The translations under genes were made by a program, and so were the position numbers. A stretch of 64,000 bases of DNA, taken from NCBI GenBank assembly GCA_905221605.1, contig CAJNDS010002107.1, positions 191,922-255,921 of the forward strand. The letters run 5' to 3'. This DNA is from Symbiodinium natans (taxonomy: Eukaryota; Sar; Dinophyceae; Suessiales; Symbiodiniaceae). The notes under the pieces were generated by a model. That model was not told the origin of the DNA. It ran no database searches and saw only the letters and a program-made list of their open reading frames with translations. Numbering within the stretch: the stretch's first letter is position 1; each line of letters opens with the position of its first letter. This document shows positions 20,242 through 31,363 of this stretch, piece by piece.

Positions 20242-20360
20242 CCCCTAAGGTTGTACCCTTGGGTTTGGGCACCCTTGTGAAAGATTCCCTAAGTAAGGGA
20301 ACATAGGGGCCATACGAGGAGGATACAGAAGGGAAACCTATAAAGGTACAACCGGAGGGG
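20242..20360. mobile_element. Family J inverted-repeat element
   Basis: Arms CCCCTAAGGTTGTACCC and GGTACAACCGGAGGGG, 119 bp. Only one copy recognised here, so the family is tentative. Confidence 0.5.
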
Positions 20361-20425
20361 CTGCGAGTCTTAACCCGTTGAGTTTCGCAGTACCTAAGGC
20401 TGGGCGGTAGACGAGTAGCTGGAGT

Positions 20426-20610
20426 CTTGGTAGCCCGGTTCCCTTCTCCCCTTTTTTTGGTTCAAGGTTCCCTAAACCCTAAACCCTAAACCTAAACCCT
20501 AAACCCTGAACCCTATACCCCATAACGCCAAACCCTAGACCCTAAACCCTTCTAAAGTAACCAACCCCAAGACGGGTGCCTTTGCTACAATATGGTTACT
20601 GGGCCAGCCT
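20426..20610. mobile_element. Family B introner with nested CCCTAAA array and 5-bp TSD
   Basis: Starts CTTGGTAGCCCGGTTCCC, ends GGTTACTGGGCCAGCCT. GGAGT occurs immediately before (20421-20425) and after (20611-20615). A degenerate CCCTAAA array occupies 20470-20550, inserted after GGTTCCC and before the TTCTAAAGTAACC half; uninterrupted siblings read GGTTCCCTTACGAAGTAACC. Confidence 0.8.
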
Positions 20611-21414
20611 GGAGTACGAGTGGCGCGGGCGAGTGTGTAGTCTTCGGGTGCAATGCTGTCACATTCGCGGCGCAGTGCGCTCAGAAAAAGGAACGAAGCT
20701 GACAGCGTGCGCCAAGCAAGCAGAGTTCCCTGAAACCTAAACCCTAAACCTTAAACTCTAAACCTAAACCCCAAACCCTAAACCCTAAACCCCAAACCCT
20801 AAACCCTAGACCCTAAACCGCTTCTCCGATGTTTGGGTCGGGAACCTGCTCGAGCTTGAAGCCTCAAGCCCCTGGAGTTCCGCCTTCGGGAGACAAACAA
20901 AAAGCCCTGAGATGAGTGCATGTAGGGCTTAGGGTTTTATGAGGTTCAGGGTTTAAGGTTTAGGGTTTAGGGTTTGTGAGGTTTGGGGTTTAGGGTTTAG
21001 GGTTTGAGGTTTTGGTTTAAGGTTTAGGGTTTAGGGTTTTGAAGAGGTATGGGCTTACTAGTTCTTCATATTTATAGGTACCCTTATATTCCCTTCTAGA
21101 AGCCTTTAAGGAGGTACAGGGCACATAATTCCCATTTTCCAAACCTGAGAATCAGTAAGCTTAGGAGCTTTCAAAAACAGCCCATCACGGATGCGCCTAA
21201 GCCCTAAAACTCTAAAGCCCTAAACGGTTTACGGCTTGGGGTTTAGTGTTTCGGGGGCCGAACGTGATAGGGCTGCTGCCAGGTTGCAGGGAGGCAGTGT
21301 GTGAGTTCAGGGTTTATAATATAGGGTTTAGGGTTTAGGGTTTAGGGTTTAGGGTCCCTTAAGTCTCTGCAGCCTTGCGCGGATGATCCTCGGGCCCTCT
21401 TTTAGACCTGCAAT

Positions 21415-21519
21415 GTAGGGGTCGGAATAATTGCTAATCGCATTCCCTTATGGCCCCTACATAGTCATACTTGTATATTCCCCCCAAACCCTTTCCTAAC
21501 CTTATTAAGGCCCCTATAC
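21415..21519. mobile_element. Family H element
   Basis: TGTAGGGGTCGGAATAATTG...CTAATCGCATTCCCTTATGG, shared with 62517-62621 (GTAGGGTTCGCAAGAATTAC) and 63336-63438. Right end degenerate (AAGGCCCCTATAC). Confidence 0.6.
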
Positions 21520-22257
21520 TTGGCGGTGCTGAGGTCGAGATTTCAAGTGAAGCTTCATGTGTGTATAGGGAAGGGATTTAGGGTTGGGGAGGCTTTGGGA
21601 AGATGGGGCCCACATCCACAGCTCAGTCCTACGGCCTCAAGCCTACAGGGGCATTTCTCACAAAGGGGGGGCGAGGGGGGGGGGGACCCTTTTTTCTTGC
21701 CCCCCCCCCCCCCCCCAACAGAAAGGAATTTTCTTGAAAGGGAACCTAAACCCTAAACGCTGAACCCTGAACCCTAAGCCCTAAACCCCTAAACCCCTAA
21801 ACCCCAGACCCTAAGCCCTAAACCCTAAACCCTAACCCTCCCCACCTCCCCCCCCTCACTGGAGGTCATCCGCTAGCCGGGCCACCCAGATCCATGGAGC
21901 CGCTGTTGACTTGGGAGCTTGCGCTGGCGATTTTTTTGTTTATTCATTTTAATATACATATATGTTATTATTATTATATTATTATTATATTATTATTATA
22001 TTATTATTATATTATTATTATATTATTATTTTTTTGGGGGGGGTAAAAAAAGGGTATAGGGTTAGGGTTTTGGGTTTTGCGCTTTGGGTTTTGGGCTTAG
22101 GTTTCAGGCTTGTACTTTGCTAGTGTATTCAGTCGTCAGTGATTTGTGGGCTTCCAAGTGGCAAAGGTAGGAGTAGCTGAACTCGGCTTGATGTCAGCGG
22201 TACATTGGGCTGGCTGTTGCTCCCTCAAGGCTCGAAACCCTCTAAACGCACACGAAT

Positions 22258-22670
22258 CCCCTAAACCCCTAAACCCTAAACCCCTAAGCCCTAAACCCTA
22301 AACCCCTAAGCCCTAAACCTTAAACCCCTAAGCCCTAAACCCTAAACCCCTAAGCCCTAAACCCTAAACCCTAAACCCTAAACCCTAGACCCTAAACCGC
22401 CAATAGGAAGCGCTCGAGGTGCAAGCAGCTTCAAGTCCATTGAGGATTGACTCCGTCGACGCGAGATTCGGGTTCAGGGGTTTAGGGGTTTAGGGGTTTA
22501 GGGTTAGGGTTTAGGGGTTTAGGGGTTTAGGGGTTAGGGTTTAGGGTTTAGGGTTTAGGGTTTAGGATTTAGGGTTTTAGGGGTTTAGGGGTTTAGGGGT
22601 TTAGGGTCTAGGGTTTAGGTTTAGGATTTAGGGTTTAGGGTTTAGGGTTTAGGGTTTAGGGTTTCGGGTT
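22258..22670. repeat. Opposed telomere arrays around a 68-bp island
   Basis: CCCTAAA units with CCCCTAAG variants (22258-22398), a unique island, then TTTAGGG/TTTAGGGG units (22467-22670). Transcripts could fold with the two arrays paired and the island in the loop. Confidence 0.9.
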
Positions 22671-23726
22671 TCGGGGGGTGTAGGGACTTGGGGTTTTGGG
22701 GCTTTTCGGGGGCTTAAGGGAATATTGGGTTTGGGGTTTTGGGTCTTTAGGGACTTCGGGTTAAGGGTTGAGGGACAAGGGCTTGGGTTTCGGCTTTTGG
22801 TGTTTAGGGGGCTGGATGCAATTTAAGTTGTGGAGCATTTTTTTGGTTCGTACACAAGATCACGTGGGGCTGATGATCTGTTCCCGCCATGCCCTTGCTT
22901 CGTTAGTTTTGGTTTATTGTTTAGGGTTTAGGGTTTAGGTTTTTGGCATTTTGTGGAAGGAGTTGGCAGCTGCGGCGTTGTCCGTGGTGAGCCCCTCCCA
23001 GGCAGGATGAGGTGGGTGTTTGGAAGGCTGGGGAAGATGGGGTCTAGGGTTTGGAGGGTTTAGGGTTTATAGGGTTTAGGGTTTAGGGTTAGGGTTTGAT
23101 TTAGGGGTGATAGGGTTCGTCTCACTGATTCCGTGGCGGTCTGTCAGCAGTGAAGAAGAGAGTTTGTTGCTTGGACGCGTGTTCATGTTCCCACCCTATA
23201 AACCCCCTAAACCCTATAAACCCTAAACCCTAAACCCTACAAACCCTACAAACCCTACAAACCCTACAAACACTAAACCCTAAACCTCCTGTTTCCGGCT
23301 GATCAACCCCCACACTGCACCAGGCCCCACCCGAGATGCTCTTGAAGGCCAAGAGTGCCGAAGACGAGGCTTCGCAACGTAGTGCTTTGGGGTTTTAGGG
23401 TTCAGGGTTTTGGGGTTTAGGGTTTAGGGCCGCTCACTGATGTCACCCGTGCAGATTTGATCCGTCGCGTCGCGATGCTTCTAACAGCCGATTTGCTATG
23501 TCTGAAGACCTCGCAGATATTTCCAACTCTTCCGCCAGCTTCAATATGACTTTTTATGCTTCATTTCGGGATGTATGTTGGGATTTTCTCCATGAAATGA
23601 GCAGTCCTTAATAGGGATTATAGTACCCCCTGCAATATACCAAGCAGGTCTACACTTTAGTGCTGGAGCCTGCAGGCTTGGCTAGGGCCTGTAGTATTGT
23701 TATAGCACAAATACTGTTCCTTAAAA

Positions 23727-23837
23727 CAGGGTAGCCCAGTGGTACCCTTTTCCCTTTTTTTGGTTCAAGGTTCCCTTACGAAGTAACCAACCCCCAAAAG
23801 GGTACCCTTATTGTAATATAGTTACTGGGCTACCAGG
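23727..23837. mobile_element. Family B introner, uninterrupted copy with TSD
   Basis: CAGGGTAGCCCAGTGGTACC...GTTACTGGGCTACCAGG, flanked by TAAAA on both sides (23722-23726 and 23838-23842). Internal GGTTCAAGGTTCCCTTACG without telomere repeats makes it the reference copy for comparing interrupted siblings. Confidence 0.8.
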
Positions 23838-24034
23838 TAAAATAATTTGAACATCATGCCCCGTATTGCCAGTATTGCCATCACTACCCTTCCTCTCATA
23901 CGTGCAGGAGCGTCAGAGTCGAGAATTGCCGATCTTTTCCCCTCATAAACCCTTTTGACGGAAAACTATCCCGAATTCCCCTTGTAGTGCCTAAGCCCTA
24001 AGCCCTAAACCTACACCCGAATCGAATTGCATAG

Positions 24035-24131
24035 GCCCGGCGCTGCCCCGAACCTTAATCCCGAAGAGGGCAGTGACGCCGACACGGACGATGGCGATGA
24101 TGAGGATGAAGACACTCCCGAGGCTGAGCAA
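24035..24131 (+). CDS. Exon-like island, acidic
   Basis: Reads 'APNLNPEEGSDADTDDGDDE' then 'DEDTPEAEQ', ending at a GT donor (GTTGGATT). CCCTAAG/CCCTAAA units precede it. Acidic disordered segment; product unknown. Confidence 0.4.
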
Positions 24132-26720
24132 GTTGGATTACTTTCTAACCCGGACATTGGAGGGCTTATGGGCTTTACAGGAAACAAATGGCTCATAGGG
24201 TTCATAGGGTGTGCAGGGTGGGTGTAGGGCGATGGCACAGGGGGTTGTGGGGTCGGGTTGAAGAACTTGGTGTAATGGGGCCTGTGGTATCGTCTTCGGC
24301 GTGCAAGCTCAAGACTTGGTTCCACCATTTCCTAGGAAGTCGACCTGTATGAAGCCGAATCCGCAAGGAAAGGGTTGACCCTAAACCCGGTGGGCAACCG
24401 GGAGCTGGCTTCCTAGAACAGCCTCCATGCCCCTAGAAAAGGGGTTAAGGGTTTCGGGATTTCGGGTTTAGTGGATTGAAACACTGAGGAGCCTGATGCA
24501 AAGTCTTTCATTCTGGGGTGCGTCTGCCTTTTCTGGAACGGTTGCCAGGGCTACGCAAAGCACGCCCGAAGCCCAAAGCCTTCATCTGCGGCATGCCTGA
24601 TGCCCAAAAGCTACTCTTCTTTCACTTGGGGCTTTTCGGGTTTATGTTTGAGGCTGAGGGTGTTGGGAGCTCTTGTGGTTTTTGCCAGGGTGCCCAAGCT
24701 GAGAGGAGAAAGACATGTGTGACGGCCTTTGGACACGTAGTTTACGGATGTCCCTAAACCCTAAACCCTAAACCCTAAACCCTAATGTCACTTTCCATGC
24801 GCTTCAACTTGGCGGAGGGCAAACAAACACACCCGGGGGGGATGGGGGGGGGGGTGATCGAATTTACCGACCCTTTCAGGGTTTAGGGTTTAGAGTTTAG
24901 GGTCTTTGTTTGGTATCTTCTACGATAACTTGCTGGCTCTTAGTAGAGAAGGGTAGTTCGGTACCCTGTATCCCCTAAACACGCCCTTCAAGTGCCCACG
25001 CACTCCACAACCCTCTGCCGAGCCTCTCATAACAAAGTTCGGATCCTGACCCTGCACCCTAAGTCCGAAACCCTAAACCCGAAGCGCTAAACCCTAAACC
25101 CTAAACCTTAACCCTAAACTTAGGCCTGAACCCCAAACCCCGCGGCCCAGCCTGGACTTGAACCTTAACCCCCCAAACCACAGTCAGGAGCCCCAAACCT
25201 TTGGAGAAACACTTCCCTAGGGCTTGGGTCTAGGGTTTAGGGTTCAGGATTTAGGGTTTAGGGTTAGGATGTATTTCCCTTTTCGTTCCGGTTAGGGGTT
25301 TTTTGGTTTTGAGGTGATTAGTTCCTAGAAGCCCAGGGCCTAGGAATAAGCCTGGGAAGGAGCCCCCGGCTGGCGTGACGCCGGCCAACAAGACGGCCCA
25401 CGTGGGGACCGCGCTTGCACTCGCCTCAGGGTCATGTGCGTAGGGGGTTAGAGGGTTCAGGGTTCAGGGTTCAGGGTTTAGGGTTTAGGGTTTAGGGTTT
25501 TAGGGTTTAGGGTTTGGATACCCTCAACCCTAAACCCTAAACCCCAAGCCCTAAACCCTAAACCCTGAACCCTGTAGACTGCCAGCAGAGAGCGCAGTGC
25601 CAAAACTGAAGCCCCAAACCCAAAAGGCCCTAAACCCTAAACCCTAAACCCTAAAACCTCTTCCGGGGTTGGGCCCAGAGAGATCCCAGAAGGTGTGAGG
25701 GGGGCCTAGGTTGGAAAGACCAAAAAGGACCTCAGGCTGCGAAGTCCAAGCTGGCATATCCTGATATTATGATTGTGTCTTATCTGAAAATCTACTATAT
25801 TATGTAACATCATATACGTCATCGTATAAAGTTTACAATCATATCATGCTACCTATATATATATATATACACATATCTATGTATATATATACACATACAC
25901 ACATACATACACACATATATTTCTATACACATATTTGTACTGCGTTTTAGGTGTATGCAAGTGTATTTTTATGCAAGGCAATACAAGCTTGTATTGTATC
26001 ATCTTACTTTATACAACCCCTCCCAGCTTCCCAGCCGAAGAGGGCTTTGGGGTCCTTACAGTATATTTATATATACATCGGTAGATATACATACATATAT
26101 AAAGGGATCATAAAGGGGAAGCTCTTAGTAATCATTCCGACCCTTTAGTAGCTGCTCTGCGCAAGTGAGCTTTGCCCCCGAAGCCCTCGACACCCTGAAC
26201 CCTCATCAAAGCTAAACCCCTAAAGCCCTAAAACCCCTAAAGCCCTAAAGTCCTAAGCCCCTAAACCCCCAAACCCCCTAGAACCCTAATCCCAAATTCA
26301 ATCTTCGGCCCTGACAGGTCCAGGTCCACCAGGCCAATGTGCAGGCGCAGAAGCAGCAGGCCTCACCACGAGGGTCAATTTCCACTCCAACTTTAAACGG
26401 TTTAGGTTTAGGGTTGAGGTTAGGGTTTAGGGTTTAGGGTATTTCGGGGATCCCTGACCTTAAAGCAGTTTGGAATTCAGGGCTTAGGTTGTAGGGCTTC
26501 AGCGGTGTGGGGTTTTGGCCTTTCAGAGGTGTAGGGCGTTTCTTTCCCCCCCACGTTTTGAGATTTAGGGAGTTTAGGGTCTCAAGGGCGTGGGGTTTGG
26601 GGTTTGGGCGGCCTGCTGCTGTTGTTTTTTTTGGGCGTGTCGGGGGCCGGGTGGGTTAGAGTCTGGGTTTAGTTTTTGAAGCTTTTTGTTGCCGGGAGAG
26701 GGGGGGGGGGGACCCAGACA
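24132..26720. other. Arrays, AT microsatellites, no confident gene
   Basis: CCCTAAA at 24752-24785 (flanked by ATGTC on both sides), 25035-25135, 25522-25575, 25630-25655 and 26190-26290; TTTAGGG at 24880-24905, 25222-25268, 25445-25516 and 26400-26440; TA/CA-rich tracts at 25850-25950 and 26060-26105. An island at 26315-26385 reads 'QVQVHQANVQAQKQQASP' and could be an exon. Confidence 0.55.
24748..24789 (-). repeat. CCCTAAA array with 5-bp direct repeat flanks
   Basis: About four and a half units between ATGTC (24748-24752) and ATGTC (24785-24789). Short duplication could be chance; it matches the pattern at 7330-7359 and 55754-56049. Confidence 0.5.
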
Positions 26721-26776
26721 GGCTCCGCCCACGCCGGTCGTGCTGGTGTCGCACGCGGAGGAGGCCATTCTGGGGG
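26721..26776 (+). CDS. Exon-like island
   Basis: After CCCAGACAG the frame reads 'APPTPVVLVSHAEEAILG', immediately followed by TTTAGGG units. Hydrophobic strand-like text; product unknown. Confidence 0.35.
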
Positions 26777-27003
26777 CTTAGGGTTTAGGGTTTAGGGCTC
26801 GTAGGGCTCTTGGCGCTCTTGGGGCAACTTAAGGCCCTTCCGGCCCTTAGGGCTCTCAGAGCTTTTTAAGGTTCTGAGGGTTTGGGGTTCAGGACCAAAA
26901 CGGGCTTTGGGGTCAGGGTTTCAGAGTTGAGGGCCTTGGGTTGTTTTGGGGCTGACTTTGAGGCCTTGTGCTGTGATCCTGTGACCGGTGGTGGTTAGGA
27001 TGG

Positions 27004-27160
27004 TGAGGATGACGGTCATCATCATCATCACCACCATCGTTATCGCCATCGTCATCGTCATCAGCAGCATGATCATCATGATCATCATCATCATCATCAT
27101 CATCGTCGTCGTCGTCGTCACCACCATCATCAGCACCATCACCACCAGCACCATCATCGC
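27004..27160 (+). repeat. (ATC)n/(ACC)n microsatellite
   Basis: About 155 bp of ATC, CATC and GTC units. Minus-strand Asp-rich and Met-rich ORFs across it are artefacts. Confidence 0.9.
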
Positions 27161-27214
27161 GGGCTAGGAAACATCGACCAGCTCGCAGCCCTCCGAAGAA
27201 CGATTTGGGACAAG
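27161..27214 (+). CDS. Exon-like island, LRR style
   Basis: Reads 'GLGNIDQLAALRRTIWDK' ending at GTAGGATG. The spacing of Leu residues resembles the LRR exons at 45.5-54 kb. Very short; borders inferred. The minus strand is also open here. Confidence 0.3.
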
Positions 27215-27468
27215 GTAGGATGAGGAGAACAACACGGAGAAGGCTCCTCATTTCTGTAACCGGAGTCTCCCGAAACCTCCTTGTTTGCACGACCAAATCT
27301 GCATTATGAGATTGTTACTGGGTTACCAAGTACCCCAAACCCGGAACCCGAACGGAGCCGAAGCTCTTGCCACACCTTTCATTTCCCTAAACCCTAAACC
27401 CTAAACCCTAAACCCTAAACCCTAAACCCTAAACCCTAAACCCTTTGATACCTTCACGGCCCCCACAG

Positions 27469-27548
27469 ATGGCTCACCGCTACGGTCCCCAGGGCTGTGC
27501 CTGGATCCCAGCATCCTCCAGCCTTGGATTTCGCTGAAAATCGACAAG
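27469..27548 (+). CDS. Exon-like island
   Basis: After CCCCCACAG: 'GSPLRSPGLCLDPSILQPW' then 'ISLKIDK', running straight into GGTTTAGGG. CCCTAAA array (27386-27443) before, TTTAGGG array after: a clean example of the polarity rule. Confidence 0.4.
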
Positions 27549-29723
27549 GGTTTAGGGTTTAGGGTTTGGGGTTTAGGGTTTAGGGTTTAGGGTTTGGTTT
27601 AGGGTCTAGAGTTTCGTTGTAGAGTTGAGGGTCTTCAGAGCTCCTAGGTGCTGGGGTTCAGGGCTCCGGGTTTCGAGGGCCATTGCTTAGGAGCCTTGGT
27701 GCGGGGAGAGGGGGGCTGCAGGCTTCTTCCTGTTTAGGGTTTAGGGTTTAGGGTTTAGGGTTTAGGGTTTCAGGGTTTAGGGTTTAGGGTTTCAGGGGTT
27801 CAGGGGTTCAGGGTTTCAGGGTTTAGGGTTTCAGGGTTTAGGGTTTAGGGCTTAGGGTTTAGGGTTCTAGGCCTTCGACCCCGAAGGTGTTAGGGAGGGT
27901 TGTTCCTGGTGCTTAGATTCGGGTTCTCTGTTGGGGCATGTGTTCCTAAACGCCCTAGACCCCAGAGCATAAGCACAAACGAGTCCTGATGTTGTTATTT
28001 CACCATTTTATACATAAAGAGTACAGCATGGCATCCTTCTGAGTCGCCGTAAGACTGGTAAGCTTGAGGCTTTCCGGTGGTAGGATGGTAGCCCTAAACC
28101 CTAAACCCTAAACCCTAAACCCTAAACCCTACACCTCCTTCCTACGCCGCCAGGAGTAGGGGGTAGCACGAGGTCGTTCTGAAAAGTCACCGCTAAAACT
28201 TCCAGATTACAAAAACCTCAACCATCCCACATTACTCTTAAACCCTAAGCCCTTAAACCCCAAACCCTAAACCCCTAAGACCTGAAGCCTTGAATCTGAG
28301 TTCCCGAGCGATGCAGAGCCCTGATTTCCTTTTGGGGTTTCGAGCCGGATCACTTTGTTGATTCCGCCCGGGGTGGGCAACCAACTAAGCCTGAAAACCC
28401 CCAAAACACCCTCAACCCCTGACTGGATTGCAGAGCCTGAACTCAAAACCCTGACCCCAAAGCCCGGCCTACCACGCTAGAGCTCCTCAACCCTACACTC
28501 CCAGGTTCTTGTCGGGTTTCAGTGTTTCAGGGTTTAGGGTGTAGGGTCTAAGCTGGAGGTTGTGCACTCCAGTCATGGGCTTTCGTGGAAAGCGCTTCTT
28601 CTGCCTATGAAATCCTGCGAGGCTTCAAGGCCTTGTGAAGCTGGCAGCCCTGAAACCCAAAAGCGCCCGAAAAAAACCCTGAAGCCCGAAACCCCTAAAG
28701 CCCCAAAGCCCTAAAGCCCCAAAGCCCTAAAGCCCTAAACCCTAACCTAAACCCTAAACCCTCAAAGCCCTTACTCAACCCTGAAGTTGGAGCCCAGCCA
28801 TTGCCATGAAAGTTTTTTTCATGGAGGTCTCTTGGCAAGTTCCTTTACATGGAACTCCCTTGGGTGAACTTCGTATCCATCTTAAAGGCCTTTTGATGAG
28901 GGAACCCATGTCTGAACAGCATCTTTCCGAGAAACCCTGCTGAGTTCCAAACCCTAAACCCTAAACCCTAAACCCTGAACCCTAAACCCTAAACTGTGAA
29001 GCCTTGAGGTGAAGACCTTCAGAGACGAGAAGAGCCGAACTTGCCACCCAGTCGAGTTTAGGGTTTAGGGTTTAGGGTTTAGGGTTTAGGGTCTAGGGTT
29101 TAGGGTTTAGGGTTTAGGGTTTAGGGTTCAGGGTTTAGGGTTTAAACCCTAGGGTTTAGGGTTTAGGGTTTAGGGTTTCCGCCTAAATCCTCAACCCATC
29201 CGCTAGGCGCGCGGGCAAAAGATTCGCTGGAACTTCGCAATACTGGAAGTCTAAGCTCCTGGGGTGCCCGGACCTTCTGCAGATAAGGGGGTTTACGAAA
29301 AGAAGGGACCTTAATATAGTCCCCCAAATAGTAGGACTCCCTTATCCAAAGGGGCCTCAAAAAGGTACCCCACTAATGTCCTGGGTCTTGGAGTACTATA
29401 CTTTAATACTATTTTTGGTTCTGGGTTCCTGTTCTAGCTACTTATACCTAAAAAGTATATACTTTTTTTCCAGGGTCTACTCCAAAGCTAAGTGTCGGAC
29501 ACCCCCAAAAAAGGTTTCAGAAGGGATTGTATTGCCTGGTTCACCTGTGGGCGGTTCGGGGTTCAGCTGGAAGACTTAAGAGAAACCCTAAGCCCTAAAC
29601 CCTAAACCCTAAACCCTAAACCCTAAACCCTAAACCCTAAAAGCACAAACCTTAACCCTAAACCCTAAACCTTAAACCCTAAGCCCTAACCCTGAAGCCT
29701 CAAAGCCACTTTGGGCTGCTTTT

Positions 29724-29878
29724 CTAGAACCTGGAGTCGGCCTTTGTTTCCCTTTTTTAGGGTTGGGGTTCCCTTGCAATCCCTTAAAAAGCCAGGGTTT
29801 AGGGTTTAGGGTTTAGGGTTTAGGGTTTAGGGCCAAGAGGGCACCCTTTTTGAATTCCCAGGTTACTCCTGGGTCGAG
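29724..29878. mobile_element. Family I element with nested TTTAGGG array and TTTT TSD
   Basis: Starts CTAGAACCTGGAGTCGGCC, ends GGTTACTCCTGGGTCGAG; TTTT flanks both sides (29720-29723 and 29879-29882). A TTTAGGG array (29793-29832) is inserted at AAAGCCA, with GCCA on both sides of it; sibling 50943-51063 is uninterrupted. Confidence 0.8.
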
Positions 29879-30175
29879 TTTTAAGGAACACACACCAAAG
29901 ATACCATCCGAAGCAACTCCGAATGCTTAGTTCTAGGTCCGTATTACTACTACTCAATAGTTCTGAATTAGGGTTGGTTTAGGGTTTAGGGTTTAGGGTT
30001 TAGGGTTTAGGGTTTAGGGTTTAGGGTTTAGGGTTTAGGGTTTAGGGTTTAGGGTTTAGGGTTTAGGAATTCTCGCTGCCAGTGAAGCATGGTTGCAGGT
30101 TCGGGGCTTGGGCTTTGCGGGCCTTAAGCTTGAAAGTTGCTCGAACGGTCGATGTGGGCCCAGGAAGACTTCTTT

Positions 30176-30272
30176 GTCATAGTCGGGGTAGCATTTTGCC
30201 TTTTAAGGGTACTTCAACTCAACAAGGAATAGAAATCTAGATTTTTCATACGATCCCAACCATGAAGTAGAG
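30176..30272. mobile_element. Family O element
   Basis: GTCATAGTCGGGGTAGC...GGAATAGAAATC...CGATCCCAACCATGAAGTAG, clearly homologous to 11152-11252. The ends form an imperfect inverted repeat (TCATAGTsGGgT against aTCCCAACCATGA). Confidence 0.55.
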
Positions 30273-31232
30273 TTGGCCTCGCTCCCTCTAGGGATTCAAA
30301 AGCCCTAAATTCTCAAAGACCACGCCCTTGTGCTAGGCTACGAGAGTCGACTTTCCTGCAGTCTGCACCCTGAATTGTAGGGTGTAGGGTTTAGGGTTTA
30401 GGGTTTAGGGTTTAGGGTCTAACCTTACACCCTGAACCCGACAATCCTAACCCTGCACCCTCAACCAAGGCATCATGAAAACGGATTGCTCCACAGCCGC
30501 AGGCCATCCGCAGCATTTCGGGGTCGGACGATGTAGTGGTCTGGGCGGGCTCCCACCCCTAAACCTGAAGCCTGGAACTCCAAACCCTAAACCCTAAACC
30601 CTAAACCCTAAACCCTAAACCCTAAACCCTAAACCCTAAACCCTAAACCCTAAAGCCTTGATTTTTCCGGGTTGTGTCTGGCTATCGTGTGGGCTCTGAG
30701 GTTTGTGAGGTAGCTCGGACCTAGATTGGCTTTAGAGTTTCAAGGGCTGGGGATCGTACCGAATTCCCGAGCTTACAATGACCCTGTAAGTTGACTTCGC
30801 TCCTAACTCTTAATGACAAAAACGGATATTCGGCACCTTCTATCCCCCTTTTATGGGAATGTATGGGGCAATTCGCAATTTCCCGATGAAGAATCAGCAA
30901 GAAACCCTAAGCCCTAAGCCCTTCCATCTTGGGTTTATGTTTAAGGCTAAGGCCTAGATTTTCAGGGCCCACCTGTGACCTGTGACTCTATCTGCTTGCG
31001 GCTAGTGCTCAGTACTCTGCGCTTTTCGTCAACAAGTAATTACAAGCCATACAACTGTACGCCGGTGCAGCTAGGGTTTAGGGTTTAGGGTTTAGGGTTT
31101 AGGGTTTAGGGTTTAGGGTTTAGGGTTTAGGGTTTAGGGTTTAGGGATGCCGGGGGTCAGCAACCTGTCTGGGATGTGGCCGCTTCGTCGGCAAAGCGAG
31201 GTGAATCTCGCCCTCCTGGTCCGGACTGTCTA

Positions 31233-31363
31233 CTTGGAGGTTCATGGTACTGATTAACCAATTATCATTGTACTTATAACCCATTCTTACAAAAGCCCTT
31301 AAGTACCCCAATATAGTTACAAGTACAGTTATAGTTGGTTCATAAGTACCATGAACCTCCAAG
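31233..31363. mobile_element. Family A inverted-repeat element, full length
   Basis: 131 bp, arms CTTGGAGGTTCATGGTAC and GTACCATGAACCTCCAAG (perfect), inner arms AATTATCATTGTACTTATA and AAGTACAGTTATAGTTGG. Directly abuts coding text at 31364, so it probably acts as an intron. Confidence 0.85.

Larger units (their letters stand above)
20611..24034. other. Repeat-dense stretch without confident genes
   Basis: CCCTAAA arrays at 20732-20819, 21745-21838, 22258-22398 and 23195-23287; TTTAGGG arrays at 20925-21050, 21310-21355, 22467-22670, 22915-22945, 23040-23110 and 23391-23430; poly-C/poly-G runs at 21666-21718; (TATTAT)n at 21958-22035. A plausible but unassigned island is 22399-22466, between opposed arrays. 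Confidence 0.6.
27549..31232. other. Repeat-dense stretch
   Basis: TTTAGGG at 27549-27610, 27733-27870, 29055-29180, 29793-29832, 29977-30066, 30378-30420 and 31074-31146; CCCTAAA at 28092-28133, 28235-28275, 28690-28765, 28950-28993, 29583-29695 and 30580-30655. A diverged family F copy lies at 29288-29375. The island 28573-28630 is open in two frames and was not called. Confidence 0.6.

Noticed and set aside
23727-23837. A tRNA gene at the family B element
   Set aside because: The A-box and B-box-like motifs are present, but no acceptor stem, anticodon arm or correct length; reported only as a promoter-like resemblance.
26913-27296. Minus-strand Asp-rich ORF
   Set aside because: Caused by the ATC repeat; the only plausible coding text there is a short plus-strand LRR-like island.
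28573-28635. Exon candidate 'SWAFVESASSAYEILRGF'
   Set aside because: Two overlapping frames are equally open and there is no adjacent donor; not decidable by eye.
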